This document shows, in pieces, positions 47,342 to 59,799 of a stretch of DNA of 64,000 nt (position 1 is the first letter of the stretch; every line of letters begins with the position of its first letter). Location of the stretch: contig CM032665.1 in the NCBI GenBank assembly GCA_019095985.1, forward strand, positions 36,246,658 to 36,310,657, read 5' to 3'. Under the pieces are notes generated by a model. That model ran no database searches, was not told the origin of the DNA, and saw only the letters and a program-made list of their open reading frames with translations. Source of the DNA: Streblospio benedicti (Eukaryota; Annelida; Polychaeta; Spionida; Spionidae). A program made the translations under genes and the position numbers.

Positions 47342-50300
47342 GATTTCTGTAGACCTGCCCCATTTAGCTGGTTATACCATGCCCATGCCAGCTCTAGCTC
47401 ATATGAGCAAGGGGCACCAACCATTAGAATACTAAGTCATATCACATACTATTCATTGTACTGCTACTATCCAGATTTCTTATAATAATTCCTTATCCAT
47501 TTACATAAGCTCTATACCTATATAAGGCAAACAAGTTGACTAAATTGTTAAGTATTTTTCACTAATTAGTGATAGTTTATTCCAATGGAACTTAACTACC
47601 TCAACTTACTAGTCATAACAACAGAATCCAAATCGGATCACATCTCATAACTGGAAACAAATGGTGTAAACTCTAAATGTGTATCCTGAGATCTATATCA
47701 TTTTTTCCAAGCAATACTACCAGTACAGCCCATAATAACTCAAATAATAGAATTTTAAGAATATTTGGGAAATAAAAACATTTTTAAAATGGACAAAAAT
47801 GTTAGATTGAGTTATTATAGACTAATAACAAAAACTTTCTAGCCCTATGTCATGATGTGTGAGCACCACACAAAGCCATCACATTGTCCACATAACAAAA
47901 GCAATCTTTGATTGTTATAATTGTTTTATCCTAAATACTGCTATTGAACATATTCCAAGAAGATACTGTCTAACAAGATAGCCTCATTAGGTAGAAAATG
48001 TCAACATGCTGAATGAAACTGCACATAATTTCAGCTGTTGCTCACATGACATCCCGTAACACCTTTCAACAAATGTTTGGTATTAGGATTTGTGTGAACA
48101 GAAATGATTTGGTAACTGTTGTGCATGATACAAGTATCATTATGGACCTGGCCACATGAGTTTGATCTTACTAATCCGTGTTCAGCATTGAGGTTAATCT
48201 TTTAATCCCACTGTGGCAGTCATGGCGGCAGGACGGATCGACTCTAATTGTTCGTGGATCTTACGATGGCGAGGGGCCAACCCCTCTCTCGTAGTCCCTA
48301 TAATTCAGGTTGATCACTTGCCTATCTAGTTTTTCTTTGTAAAAAATTCACTCTATGCACTCAGGGTCCTTTACGTGCCACTCAATAATTCATGTTTCAG
48401 TCTTTTTAGATGTTGACCAACCTTTGCTAGAAATACATTGACAAATATTTGCATCATCCTAAAAATCCATGTTTCTATATTATTATGAAAACGAATTCAT
48501 TTTAAATATAAGTTTTGATTGTACTTGGTCACAATTTACAGTTCTTCATATACATGTACATTTAGATCTACATTGTATCTATAAATAGAAACGAACGGGG
48601 AAAATTTTGCCGTAAAATTTTATGATTAAATGGATATCATAAAAATGTTGTCACATAGATCAATCCACTGTCACTGACTTACACCACTTTTTTCTTTCAT
48701 TATGTAGCCAAACAAAAGCATATACTTTTATTCTTTACAATTGTTTCAATCCAGGTCCTTTGAAATGGAAATTTAATGGGCACTTGTGTGAATTTTGAAA
48801 AGCGAACTACTGATGTTGCAGCTACAACATGCATATAGCTTTTTATCATGTGGAAATCTAAATTAATTATGTGTGAATAAATACTATTCAATAGGTTTCA
48901 TAATACACATTATCCATAATGATGTCCTACATGTATATCCATATGGTGAAATCGCACCTTTATAACCACATTATTCCACTGCGGGATCGAGTTGCATGAA
49001 ACTACCTATATCACAAAGTGAACAATGTCAATCTCACTTGTTCATCGCCAATTTTGATGGAATTTGAATTAAAGTTTCATGACAGGATTTATTCAGTGTT
49101 AGACATTTACAAATCGGATCACTATCAAAGACAATTGTGATATTTGCTGACAACGGACGTACACTTACATGTATGTATCTATTTAAAAAAGGCCACTTAA
49201 ACAAGTTGTGATAACATGATAGTTACCATGTAAGAATATTGCAGATCTAAAAATCGATGTGCCCTGATACTCTTAATGCAAAGCACACGAGGCTGATTTA
49301 AAGTCAATGTTAGAAACCTTGAAGCGCTCTCCCTGCTTAACTCTTTTACACCCACAACTTAAAAACACATACAGCCACGATTCCTTTGAATTTGACGTCA
49401 TCAATGAATTTGCTCAATTTGTTTGGACTGATCCACATAGGCAGTACTTTTAAAGGTAAACAACGGATTTTTTTAGACCCTTGGTAGATAAAGGATTAAA
49501 TATTAGCAACAACTTCAAAATAATTTGCATGTCATTAGAACTCATGAATTAATAAAACAAGTTTACAATGATGCCCGATCCTTATGGCCTATAAAGTACG
49601 CACACATTTAATATATAAATTAACGCTTGACACAGTTTCTATGCTGCCGCAGACTGAATGAAACTTGAACTTGCTGCCACAATATCCAGAAGTTGACATA
49701 CATGTTTTTGTGAATGTCGTCTCAGAAAATCTTTCATTCTTTTGAATCAACTAACTTCATGTTAAGATTATGCTCCGTTTGACCATTTGAAACTAACCAG
49801 AAAACCTAAAAAATGATGTATTTTAAAAGTCTGCTATGTTCAGTGCATTCTACTCCTTTCACCTTCAAGATGAATAGTTTCTACTGCAATATCTTCAATC
49901 TGTATTGTCAGCTAGGGCAGTCAATATAAGATTTCCGTAAGATCGTCAGCATATCAAATTGAATATAGTCACATTAATCGTTGTGTTGTACATGGCACTT
50001 AGACTGTCCAAAAATCTCTTTTCCCTTTTTAATAAATTGGATTGTAAACATTGTAAACATGTACTCCTTCGAGATTTGGCAATGAAAGTGTTAATGTGCA
50101 TAAAAAGTCCATGTTTTCTACATTATTGATTATATACACACATATAAGTTTTTACATTTGATCAACATATCTATTCTAACACTTCACAAGACAACAGTGT
50201 TCCATTCACAATATTTCAGTTGAAATCCATGTTTCTACTTAAAATGCAAAAAATCTGATAAGATACTTATAATCCAAGTGTTTAGGTCAACAAGATATCA

Positions 50301-50980
50301 TCCTGTATCCAGCAAACATTACAGAGCATTTAAAAAGAAGAGAAGTACTGACAAAAGTCATGAAGTATGCTGTTTATTTACACCTGACAGTCAAGTACAT
50401 ACGTCACCGACAAACAATGCCCCATTTCCCTGTTGACACCATAATTCACATGTACAGTGTTCCCACATGTTGTTACACCTAGTTACACTACCACGTTGCA
50501 GTAGCCCCAGTCCATTAATTAGAGATCTTCTCATTGAGCGTCCTAAAGCCTATGTCAATTGAGGCTGAATAACGTTAACAGGCTGCTCTTGATCAAGTGA
50601 TAATTGATTTTAGTTGCTTTGTGTTGGCCTTCATCGTGGTGATGAGCAACAGAAATGTTACTATTTCTCATCTAGAGACTTTTTTTCTTGTACCAGTGGA
50701 CAAAGCCCTTGATTTGGGACAATAGGGTCAGAAAAAAGTTTTTTTCAACATAGGGTGGGTTATGAGCAAAATTATTTCATGGCTATAATCAATGGCAATA
50801 ACAATATCCCAATAATGTCCTTGCTAATTGGATAACAATGAAGAAGAAATAGAGTGAGGAGCAAATTACCTGACAATTACATAGTAATGATCATTATGCT
50901 TGAATGTAGATGCAAAAGCATGCAAGATACAAATTAATGACTACTAGCTGTGATCGCCACATCACTCAGTAATAACTAAG
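47342..50980. other. Large intron, one possible SINE-like patch
   Basis: AT-rich. At about 48,190-48,390 a GC-richer patch with GGCGAGGGGCCAACCCCTC (itself a small hairpin) and CACTCAGGGTCCTTTACGTG looks like a dispersed repeat. Nothing else is supported. Confidence 0.4.
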
Positions 50981-51265
50981 TGATACTGTAATCAGTAAAG
51001 AATTTGAGTGCAATTTAATTTTGCTATCTTTGCGACTGGAAGGATCTGCGAAATTAAAATGGAGTGAAAATTTAAAGAGTTACACTACTTTTTAATGACC
51101 ATGCCAAAATGGGCGATAATAGAGGTATCGTAAGTTTCTTGGTGTACTTAGCCATTTCTTGGGGACAAATAATGCTACCTTTGGTGTTAAAATACTCTCC
51201 AGTGTTCCATTTCAAATCTATAGCCACAATAATTTACAAGTGTTGAATCTAAACACGAATTTTGA
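50981..51265. repeat. Dispersed repeat family R2, copy 3
   Basis: Starts TACTGTAATC and carries TTAATTTTGCTATCTTTGCG, GCGAAATTAAAA, ATGGGCGATAATAGAGGTAT and CTACCTTTGGTGTTAAAATA, in the same order as copy 1. It is more diverged than copy 2. Confidence 0.7.
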
Positions 51266-51382
51266 TATCTGGTTTAGTCTTTTTCTGTATAGTTTTGGAA
51301 ACTTTTTTTATTTTTACATTTTTAGAATTCCATAAATAAGTCTAAAAAAATAAATAGATAAATAAAATAAGTCTCCAAATGA

Positions 51383-52690
51383 CATGCAGTTCGGCTTCAT
51401 GCCAGGAAGAGGGACCACTGATGCCATCTTCATAGTGCGACAGATGGTGGAAAAGTACCTGGCAGCAAACAAGCCACTATACCTAGCCTTTGTAGTCGAA
51501 AAGGAGTGGCTGGTAGCAAGCTGGTGCAGTCAATGTGCACAATAATGTAATGGAGTCGGGTACGTGTTGGAGATGAGTACAGTGAAGAGTTTAGTGTGGA
51601 GGTCGGTGTGCACCAGGGCTCAGTCCTAAGCCCACTGCTCTTCATTATAGTACTAGAGGCTCTCTCCCTTCAGTTCTGCACTGGATGCCCCTGGGAACTG
51701 CTGTACGCCGATGATCTAGTCATTATTGCAAACACAAAACAAGAGTTACTGGATAATGTGCAGGTCTGGAAGGAGGGTATGGAGGAGAAGGGACTCCCGT
51801 GTGAACATGGGAAAAACCAAGTGTATGATCTCTGGGTTACAGCTCGACAGACTGCAGAAGACTGGGAAACATCCCTGTGCTGTCTGTCTCGTGGGTACAG
51901 GTAGTAACTCCATCTACTGTGGAAAATGTGCCTGTTGGGTCCACAAGAAATGCAGTGGCATCAAAAGCCCTCTGAGAAATGACCCAAGTTACATATGTCC
52001 GAGGTGTGCAGGTGCTGCCAGACCTGTTGATGGCAGGCCAGTCAAGGAGGTCACAATAGGTGAGCATAAGCTGGAAGTTGTGTCCGAGTTCTGCTACTTG
52101 GGTGACATGCTATCCAGCGGTGGTGACTGTGAGCTAGCCATTACCGTGAGATGCAGGACCGCATGGGGGAAGTTCCGTGAGCTCCTCCCGATACTCACAA
52201 ACAAGCATCTCCCGCTGGTATCCAGAGGCATAGTTTACTCCACTTGTGTACGTAGTATGATGCTACATGGTTCCGAAACCTGGGCTGCCTCCTCCAAGAC
52301 CCTGAACCGTTTGAGAAGAAATGATCGAGCCGTGATCCGATGGATCTGTCGAGTAAGGCCCCAGGATGACGTGAGCTCTGACTGCCTCCTAGAAAAGCTT
52401 GGTATAAAGGACATCGAAGCTGTGCTTCGTGTGAACAGGATGAGATGGCTAGGCCATGTAGAGCGGCAACCGCTGGATAGCCAGAGTGAAGGGAGCATAA
52501 AATCATGAGACAGAAAGCTCCAGGCAGACCAAAGTTGACCTGGGATGAGCTGGTGAAACGAGACAGAGTATCACTTGGCATGGAAGGAATGGACCCCAAG
52601 GACCGTCAAGCATGGAGGGGACGTCTACGGTCACAACTAGGCAGCCAGGCCACCACTCTGCAGAAGCCAGGCCTGCCCAAATAAACTGCA
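51383..52690 (+). mobile_element. RTE-like LINE fragment with PHD-like finger after the RT, copy 2
   Basis: Plus-strand pieces in order: MQFGFMPGRGTTDAIF, VHQGSVLSPLLFII, the catalytic LLYADDLVI, then a C4HC3 finger (CAVC, YCGKC, WVHKKCSGI, YICPRC), FCYLGDMLSSGGDCELAIT, STCVRSMMLHGSETWA and MRWLGHVERQ, ending with GRPKLTWDELVKRD. This is the RT back half and C-terminal region of a LINE type I know from many marine invertebrates. It is 5'-truncated and broken by several frameshifts in its first part, but the second part has a 260-codon open frame (51,726-52,508). The 3' end runs into ATGATGATGATGA repeats, as RTE-type elements do. Confidence 0.88.
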
Positions 52691-52940
<250 letters not shown>

Positions 52941-53099
52941 ATGATTGAAGAAAAATTACAGGAAAAGACTAAACCAGATAAAAACGAGACCATTGTAATG
53001 TCCAAAATAAAACAACTTGTTTATCAAAACAAGAATATTTTCAAAGACAAAAGGGTTGAACTTACAAAGTGTCACATACTGGGCTTACCGATGGTTTGT

Positions 53100-53345
53100 T
53101 TTTCATAATTTTAAGGCAAACAACAATGGCGAATCATTTTACAAGTCGATTTGATGGACAGTACCATTTTTGCAAACAACAATGGCGGTGATGGACAGTT
53201 TTCGGTTCGTCAAAACATCTTCAGTAGTTACTCGAGTTTTAACAGTGTGACAGAATTGTACCACATGACTCGAGTAAACCACTGAAGATGTTTGCCAAAT
53301 CGAAAACTGCCTATCGAAATCGAATGCAAACAAAAAAGGTCGCGC
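53100..53345. repeat. Inverted-repeat segment with direct GCAAACAACAATGGCG words
   Basis: GACAGTTTTCGGTTCGTCAAA at about 53,194 is matched in reverse near 53,295-53,315, together with ACATCTTCAGTAGTTACTCGAG against its reversed form near 53,270. Arms are about 45 bases with about 35 between. GCAAACAACAATGGCG occurs twice upstream (53,115 and 53,172). MITE-like. Confidence 0.6.
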
Positions 53346-53779
53346 CACGTTTTCTATTTTTCAATGTTCGACGAAGATTTTTTACTAGAACTTTCTACAA
53401 TACTGGTGTTTGTGTGATATTATAACATTAACGCATTTACATCAGTTTAGGGTATGTTTACCTGCGTTTTTTAATAAATGGGCACTAGTAAAAAACGACG
53501 TGGCATGCCATTCACCAATAATGGCTACTCATGAAGGAAACGTGGCGAGCGCTAAAATATGTCTAGAAGTTGGCAATAAATTACTGGCTGGCCAAGAAGA
53601 CCTTTCTAGAAGTACCAAGACTAGGCCAATCAGCAAAGAAGACGTGTCTGATTTCACAACATGTCAGAATCCGATTGGTTGACATCCATCTAGATATATG
53701 TGGCAGCAAATCTATATAGATATATAAGTCCAGCAAATCTACTTCATTTAAAACAGTATTATACTAAATTCAAACTTGG

Positions 53780-53900
53780 CTAAAAAAAATTTCAATTGGC
53801 TAAAATTTTTTTTAGTTGTTTAGCCAATTGGCTAAAAAAATTTCAGTTGGCTAAAAAAATTTAAGCTGTTTAGCCAATTGGCTAAATTTGAGATGGGTCT
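53780..53900. repeat. Cluster of TTGGCTAAA words
   Basis: TTGGCTAAA occurs about six times within 120 bases, and TAGCCAATTGGCTAA twice as a palindrome. Each carries an inverted CCAAT word. It could be subterminal repeats of a DNA element or simple local duplication. Confidence 0.6.
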
Positions 53901-56900
53901 AGCGCTAGCGCAGCATATGTCCGACAATATGCACATTGGCAGGCCCCATTTTTTCAGAAAAGGTGCTATTCTAACAACACATGTTCATTTAACATATGCC
54001 AGCCTCATTCCTGTGTTGTTTAGCATAAAGCAATAAGCCTTATTCATTGTGACTTTGACAAATAGCTACGTCAGTACAGAAGATGCGCCACTCAGAGCCG
54101 CAAATTTGACATTAAATATGTCCTTGAATAAATCATGGAGGTTTGCTAAAAACGTTCATGTTTTTCAAATATATTTGGTCATTTCTCCCAAATTTTGGAA
54201 TATACATGATTCTGTCTGAAGGTTTTGAATGGCAGTCTCTGTGACCCGTTATAACGACGTTTTTTCTTTCCGCCGCCAGGCGGCGCTGCAGTCGTCAGGG
54301 GTAAGCTGATAAAACGTGGCCTCAACACTCGTGTATATTAGTCATTTTGAAGATGGTATTATTGTGCTCTATATTCATAAGTATGTTTTGTGACACACAG
54401 AGAAATGTTCGCATACTTTTCTAGTTTTCATATATGATACTCACATTTTATTTGGAATTGTATTTAATGAGCTTTCTCCAGATTTCCAAGTTGTGTTTTT
54501 GCCTCAAGCTCAAGCCAGGGCAAACACTCCATTCGACATTATATGTACAAGTCTAAGTACTCTATTTTTTCAAACGTCGAACGTAATAATAATGCGTTGG
54601 CATTTATTCTAATAATGGAATATGCAAATAACAAATAAGGGGAAAGCTCAAACGACTTTTTACCTGTCCTAGGCATGAATGTGTTAAATAGTTAATTACC
54701 CTGCTTACCACAGTGACAGATTAGTGACACATTGGTGACAGATTGCACTGTATTTTAGCCATACTGAGAGGGTATCAATAAGCAGTATATGAGATCACCA
54801 CCAGGTCTAATCATTAACAGTTCATTTGAGAACAAGAGCTTACAGCTGTCAGGATGGTTCCAAGAGTCATAAATTTCCCCTATAGTTTCATACTCATCTG
54901 ATCTTTGCAGATGATTCTCAGTTTCCCTGCCTGAAAACTAACCTCTAGAGGTGTTGTGGATACGGTTACTTGGGAGATATGTGGTTTCTGGTACCCTTAG
55001 ACCAGAGGATTTTCCGGCATTTTGTCTAATAAAATAGTATAGAAACAAAATAATAATCTACACTCGCTCCAAAAACTCAGACTGAGGCCATCCCCTTTTT
55101 TTGTCATGGTGGCTTTAAGTTAGTACATCTATCACAATCAACATCCAGCATTCTTTTTGCTTACCATGAGCATTGTCCAATCTCTGTGCCTAAACATTTT
55201 TTGGGGAGTATCTTTCTTGAGAAGATTGTGAAACCCCCCTGATACATGGGAAGTAATCGCCAAATCATAAAACACAACTTAACACCATTGCATCGCTTCA
55301 TTTCGTACATGTATCTCGTACATTGTACATTAGAGTCACTGTTATCAGTGTATAGTTGTTTGTTTACACCCCATAGGGTCACACTACCCCAGAGTATCAA
55401 AGAATGCAGAATGCATCACATGTGTTTGTCACATGTAATAACATCATATGTGTACATGCATGTCATAATCTTTATTAAACATTGCCGTAATGCATGGGCC
55501 CACACAATGTGCCAATGAAACACACCCAATTCTGATCATTATGACTTTCAAATTATTTTTTTGATTACATGTACTTTTCTACCAGTTATAGCAAACAGGC
55601 CATGGCTTGGAACTTTTCAGAAGATGGGGTTTAAGATAGTATTTGAGAAAAACATTCCCAATTTAGGTAAAATATCTTACAGTGATTCAGCCACCTAAAA
55701 AAAGGTTTGCTATGATTTCCAATGTACATAATCCATAATGGACCCAGCTAAAATCCATTTTCAATTTGTGATTCATGAGTACATTTATTAGAACAACTGG
55801 GTTGGAACATTCCTATCAATTGTAACACACATCAGAATCCATATTGGAAGCCAGTGTGGAAACTATGACCCAATTGCTGGACAAAGACCAATTATTCATC
55901 AAGTAATATGTCAAATTTTACTTAAGTTTTCTAAAGAATAATTTAACTATTGTGACAAGCACCTGTTGTATTGGGTTGCCATGGAAACTGTGACATATGA
56001 GCTCATGCCTCATTTACAAGTGAATCCAATACCATGAACTCAGGAGTTCACTAAACTGGCAAAAGAGACAAGTTTTGGAACTGAATTGAATGTGTATAAA
56101 TGGGTTAATTAATCAATTTAATGCATATTCACAAATGACGTGAAATGAATAACATTGGATATTTGATCAGCATGTAATACATATAACATGATCTCTTAAT
56201 CAAGCAAAATAATTAGTTTATGTAAACACTGTTATCATATGTGAACTGTTATAAAAAAGTTTATGGTTTTTATGAAACTTCATTCTTGCAATTATCAATA
56301 ATTCTACATTACGATCAAGCTTTTTTAGGTGACAATTAAATTCTAAACAATTATACTGCTGTTTTTGTTTTGTTTTATTTGGTCTTTCATCTAGTAGCTG
56401 GTGTAAACAATTTCATTACTTCATTAAAACACTGATCTAAGCAAAATGATTATAAAATCTGTCAATTTCTTATTGATCAGCTCAATAAATAATATTTCTT
56501 CACATATACTACAATAGAATTGAAATGACTGATTGCCAGTTTTTTTTGTCAAAAAATGGGTCACATTTAAATGGAATTGCTTGGTACAATACTTAATTAA
56601 ACACAGACAGTACTGACTGGGAATAAAGGACACTAAAAATTCTGTGAATTCCCATTGCTAAAAATTTGATTTGCCCATAATGTTTTCATTTTTCTACCGA
56701 TTTGGTGGAAGACCTGAGGCTGGGTGCTCATGTTAAGACACTTGCAGGTAAGTGTCTGTAGATCATGATGACTGGCCTGTTTCACAAAAGATCCTTTCAG
56801 GAAGAATTCACCATCCACACAATGATAATCTTTGTCATCAATCGCTTTTTTGTGAGCAATCATGAATGTTTAATCAACTGTTGACGACAACAAAGCTTAT

Positions 56901-58102
56901 TCAGCGTGTCACTCAGATCCTTAAAACCTATGACAAAGGATAAAATCAGCATTTATCAATTGATGTATCTGATTGACAGTTAAAATGAATAACAAAAATA
57001 CACAGAAGGGAGTTTCGAAACGATTATCACTCATTAAAGTTTACGTGCTCCCCACAGCTTTTTTTCAGTCAATAAGCTAATCCACAAAGGAAAGTAGAAT
57101 GAAAATGGAGATTACAGAAACCAAAAAGTACCGAAATTTGTGTTTTAGTTCATCAAGTCAGATTATAAAGAACATAGCGATGATTTAAGCTCAACGAAAT
57201 CATTGTATGTAGCCTTTGTAATACATAAAAAATAAAATAAGATTTTATATGCATGTCCCTAAGTTTCTATTCCATAACCAAATGACTAAAAACGTGTAAC
57301 ATACCACAGAAGTAGACAGGTGCACACAGACCTTATTACCTGGCGGTCACTCACACTTCCTGTATTTACCTCACTCACTGCAAACACTTACAGCAAACGT
57401 CATCAAATCCCTGTGAAGTGCCTGTGTTAGGCCCAAATCCCTCAAAGTTGTTATTTGGACAGTGCCTCAAACTGCACAGTGACTAAGACTTTGTGTCTCT
57501 GCTGAGTGTGTGGAAGTGGGGGTGGGGGGTGGGGTGAGGGTTGGGGGGGGGGGGACGGGGCTAATTCCTTTCAACCCTTATCCTCTAGAATTGCTTCACA
57601 AAGGTTGTTCACCCTTTTCTCTAATAAAGTCCTGGTTCTGTTGTTACATTTAAAATAAATGTATTGTACTCTCTTGTATTTAGCAGAAAATGTGAATGCT
57701 CATAATGTTTCTGTTGTAAATTTATGGAAGTTTAGATTTGGCAGTGTGTGTGTTTGACAAGAGCTTAGCCTACTTCTACATGTACTATGGTATAGAATGT
57801 AGGAACAATATGTGAATGAGCATTACACTTGCAGCAATTGTTGTGTGCTCCCAAGGAAGTTGAATAAAAGTGTGCCTAATGGGGTAAGGGGTTGATGAGG
57901 ACTGAAAAACAGCCATAGCATATGATGTCTGGTAAATAACTGGCCTATTCACAGATGCATATGCTTTGGCAAAAATGTTATATCACATTTTTTATCCTTT
58001 TAGAAAACCTGTAAGTTACACCCCGTGGAACGAAGAAAAATGCAGGCAAGGAGATGTAAGTTTCTTTGTGGGGAGCGTGTTTACGTTTGCTTCTGTTTGA
58101 AT
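53901..58102. other. Long intron or 5' region, few features
   Basis: No exon supported. A G-rich tract lies at 57,518-57,558 and a short GC-rich hairpin-like GCCGCCAGGCGGCG at about 54,272. Confidence 0.35.
57518..57558 (+). repeat. G-rich tract, potential G-quadruplex
   Basis: GGGGGTGGGGGGTGGGG, then GGGTTGGGG and a run of about twelve G. Many G-runs of three or more in 40 bases could form a G-quadruplex in the plus strand, the non-template strand's opposite for PDE8. Confidence 0.7.
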
Positions 58103-58578
58103 TGTTATGTGAAAGCTGATTCAATCCAAGTAATGGGTGAGCAATCCTAATCGAGTCTTTATTGATAATAACCAAACATAAGTTATAATACAAGCACTTT
58201 CAAATAAAGAGTCTCTAACAATGAACAGAGATACAGTTGTTATTCATTAGTTCTAATTAGCGAGTATACGTTGACACTCCTCGCAATTCCTCTCCCGGGG
58301 TCTAACTGACTCCCACAGATCTCCTAACTGACTCCCACAGATCTCGCTAACGCGCGTGAGGCCTCAGCTATTATATAATCTTACCAGGCTCAGCGCGTCC
58401 GTCTGTTGAGCCTGCTTACTCATTGGCTACATTCAAAATATTAATATGGCCACCCTAATTATTGGTACATTGATTGGGTGAACTTTGTTTATTCTTAAGA
58501 TCAGCCGTCTGAGTTAGCAGACACACAGGTAATCATATGACTTTGTAAGCCGGAACGGTTGATATTTGAATCTTAACA
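58103..58578 (-). mobile_element. Probable solo LTR of an LTR retroelement (fossil)
   Basis: 476 bases bounded by TGTTA...TAACA. Read on the minus strand it has the LTR order: CCAAT words, a TATATAA box near 58,375, a CpG-rich stretch with a 21-base unit in tandem twice (about 58,300-58,345), and an AATAAA signal near 58,160 toward its 3' end. No internal region flanks it and no target duplication was clear, so it is an old solo LTR. The family (Gypsy or Bel/Pao) cannot be told. Confidence 0.5.
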
Positions 58579-59709
58579 CTGGCGTGCTTTTCCTTTTGTT
58601 TTCTTCCCATTTAATTTTTCATTGTTTTAAGTTGAATGCAACAGTCATCCTTCCACCCGAGAGTTGTACATCATATCCTTAAAGATAATGCTCAGCCAAA
58701 ATAATATTTGTTCTGAAAAGCCCAGTATCAATGAACAATGCCTTTTCCATTGCAAATTTAAGAATAATAATAATTATATTCTCCACATTTAATATGTATC
58801 ACACCTTTGAAAATACGATGCTGTCTTGCAAACTAGAACACGAGGTCACGTGATGTTGCATAATCGAATGATTTTCGCCAGGCGTACTGCGGATTTCGGA
58901 CGGCAGACGTGACATTTAACATGGGAGAGATAGGCGGCCTTTTACGTGCACCGTGCCAGTTACGTCTGACGAAAATCATTCGGTTGATATTTGTTGTGTT
59001 CACATGTTTTGATGGGTTGATAATGCCTCTTATTCCGTAGTAATTAAAATGCTCTAAATACTTAAACATACTGTTTAAATAAATAAAACTTTCAGAATAC
59101 ACAGAACATATCATATTGCTTCTATACAAGCATATTCGTCTGGCCACTGAGCATAACCTTTAATCCTCATCAATGCAGTTATATACAATCTACTTTTGAG
59201 GTGAAATATCTAAGAAAAGAATAAAAAAAAATATTGCCTTGGCATTATAATTATTTCTCATGTGAGTTATTATCAAAAGTTTAATAAAGTAGTTCATAAC
59301 ACAAGCATATCAAAAGTTAGTGTTTATACAGCTATATTGATTGTCAATGCATAGCTCATGGTAGGCCATAGAACATGGGTATTTTGTTGATTTAAGCTCA
59401 ATTCACAATTCGATCCAGTGGCCTTACCCTCCAGTGTATCAAACTCAATAGTTACTCTTTAGCAGGACAAGTCATTTTAAAAAGGTAGTAGTCCTCAAAA
59501 CAGTTACTCGTTCTGAGAAGTTCCTACTCATTTCATTTTCCTTTAAAGGTTTTCCAAATGAGACTATATTTCTATTTTCACCTAAGATGTTATTTTGTTA
59601 GATAAGTATATAATGTCATTGAAGACTTCTAAAATGAATCATATATAATGTACGAAATGCATTTAGTACTTCTATTTTTAGGTATCAAAGAAATGATGTG
59701 TATACTCAC
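58579..59709. other. PDE8 intron next to candidate exon 1a, no gene seen
   Basis: A patch with CpG sites at about 58,850-58,980 contains inverted words CGAATGATTTTCG...CGAAAATCATTCG (near 58,864 and 58,972), so it may be another short MITE of about 120 bases. Nothing else is supported. Confidence 0.45.
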
Positions 59710-59799
59710 ATTACTGTCAACCACAGCATTCTCATTGAGGGTGTCATCATCTGTTGTGACATTTATGTCATTCATGTAGCCATCCATTTTGATATCCAT
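59710..59799 (-). CDS. PDE8: PDE8 candidate first coding exon (exon 1a)
   Basis: Minus-strand ATG at 59797-59799 opens 30 codons starting MDIKMDGYMNDINV and ending NAVVDSN, followed by a canonical GTGAGT donor (plus-strand actcac, 59704-59709). The exon ends in phase 0, which fits the phase-0 start of the exon at 29441. It is acidic with no known domain, as expected for the variable N-terminus of PDE8. It has no start of the MGC type, so the N-terminal myristoylation and palmitoylation signal of mammalian PDE8 is not seen here. Membership of the gene is inferred from strand, phase, donor quality and position, not from homology. Confidence 0.6.

Noticed and set aside
53410-53682. 90-codon frame with MATHEGNVASAKICLEVG
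   Set aside because: Composition is plausible, but no domain, splice sites or promoter could be supported in this repeat-rich area.
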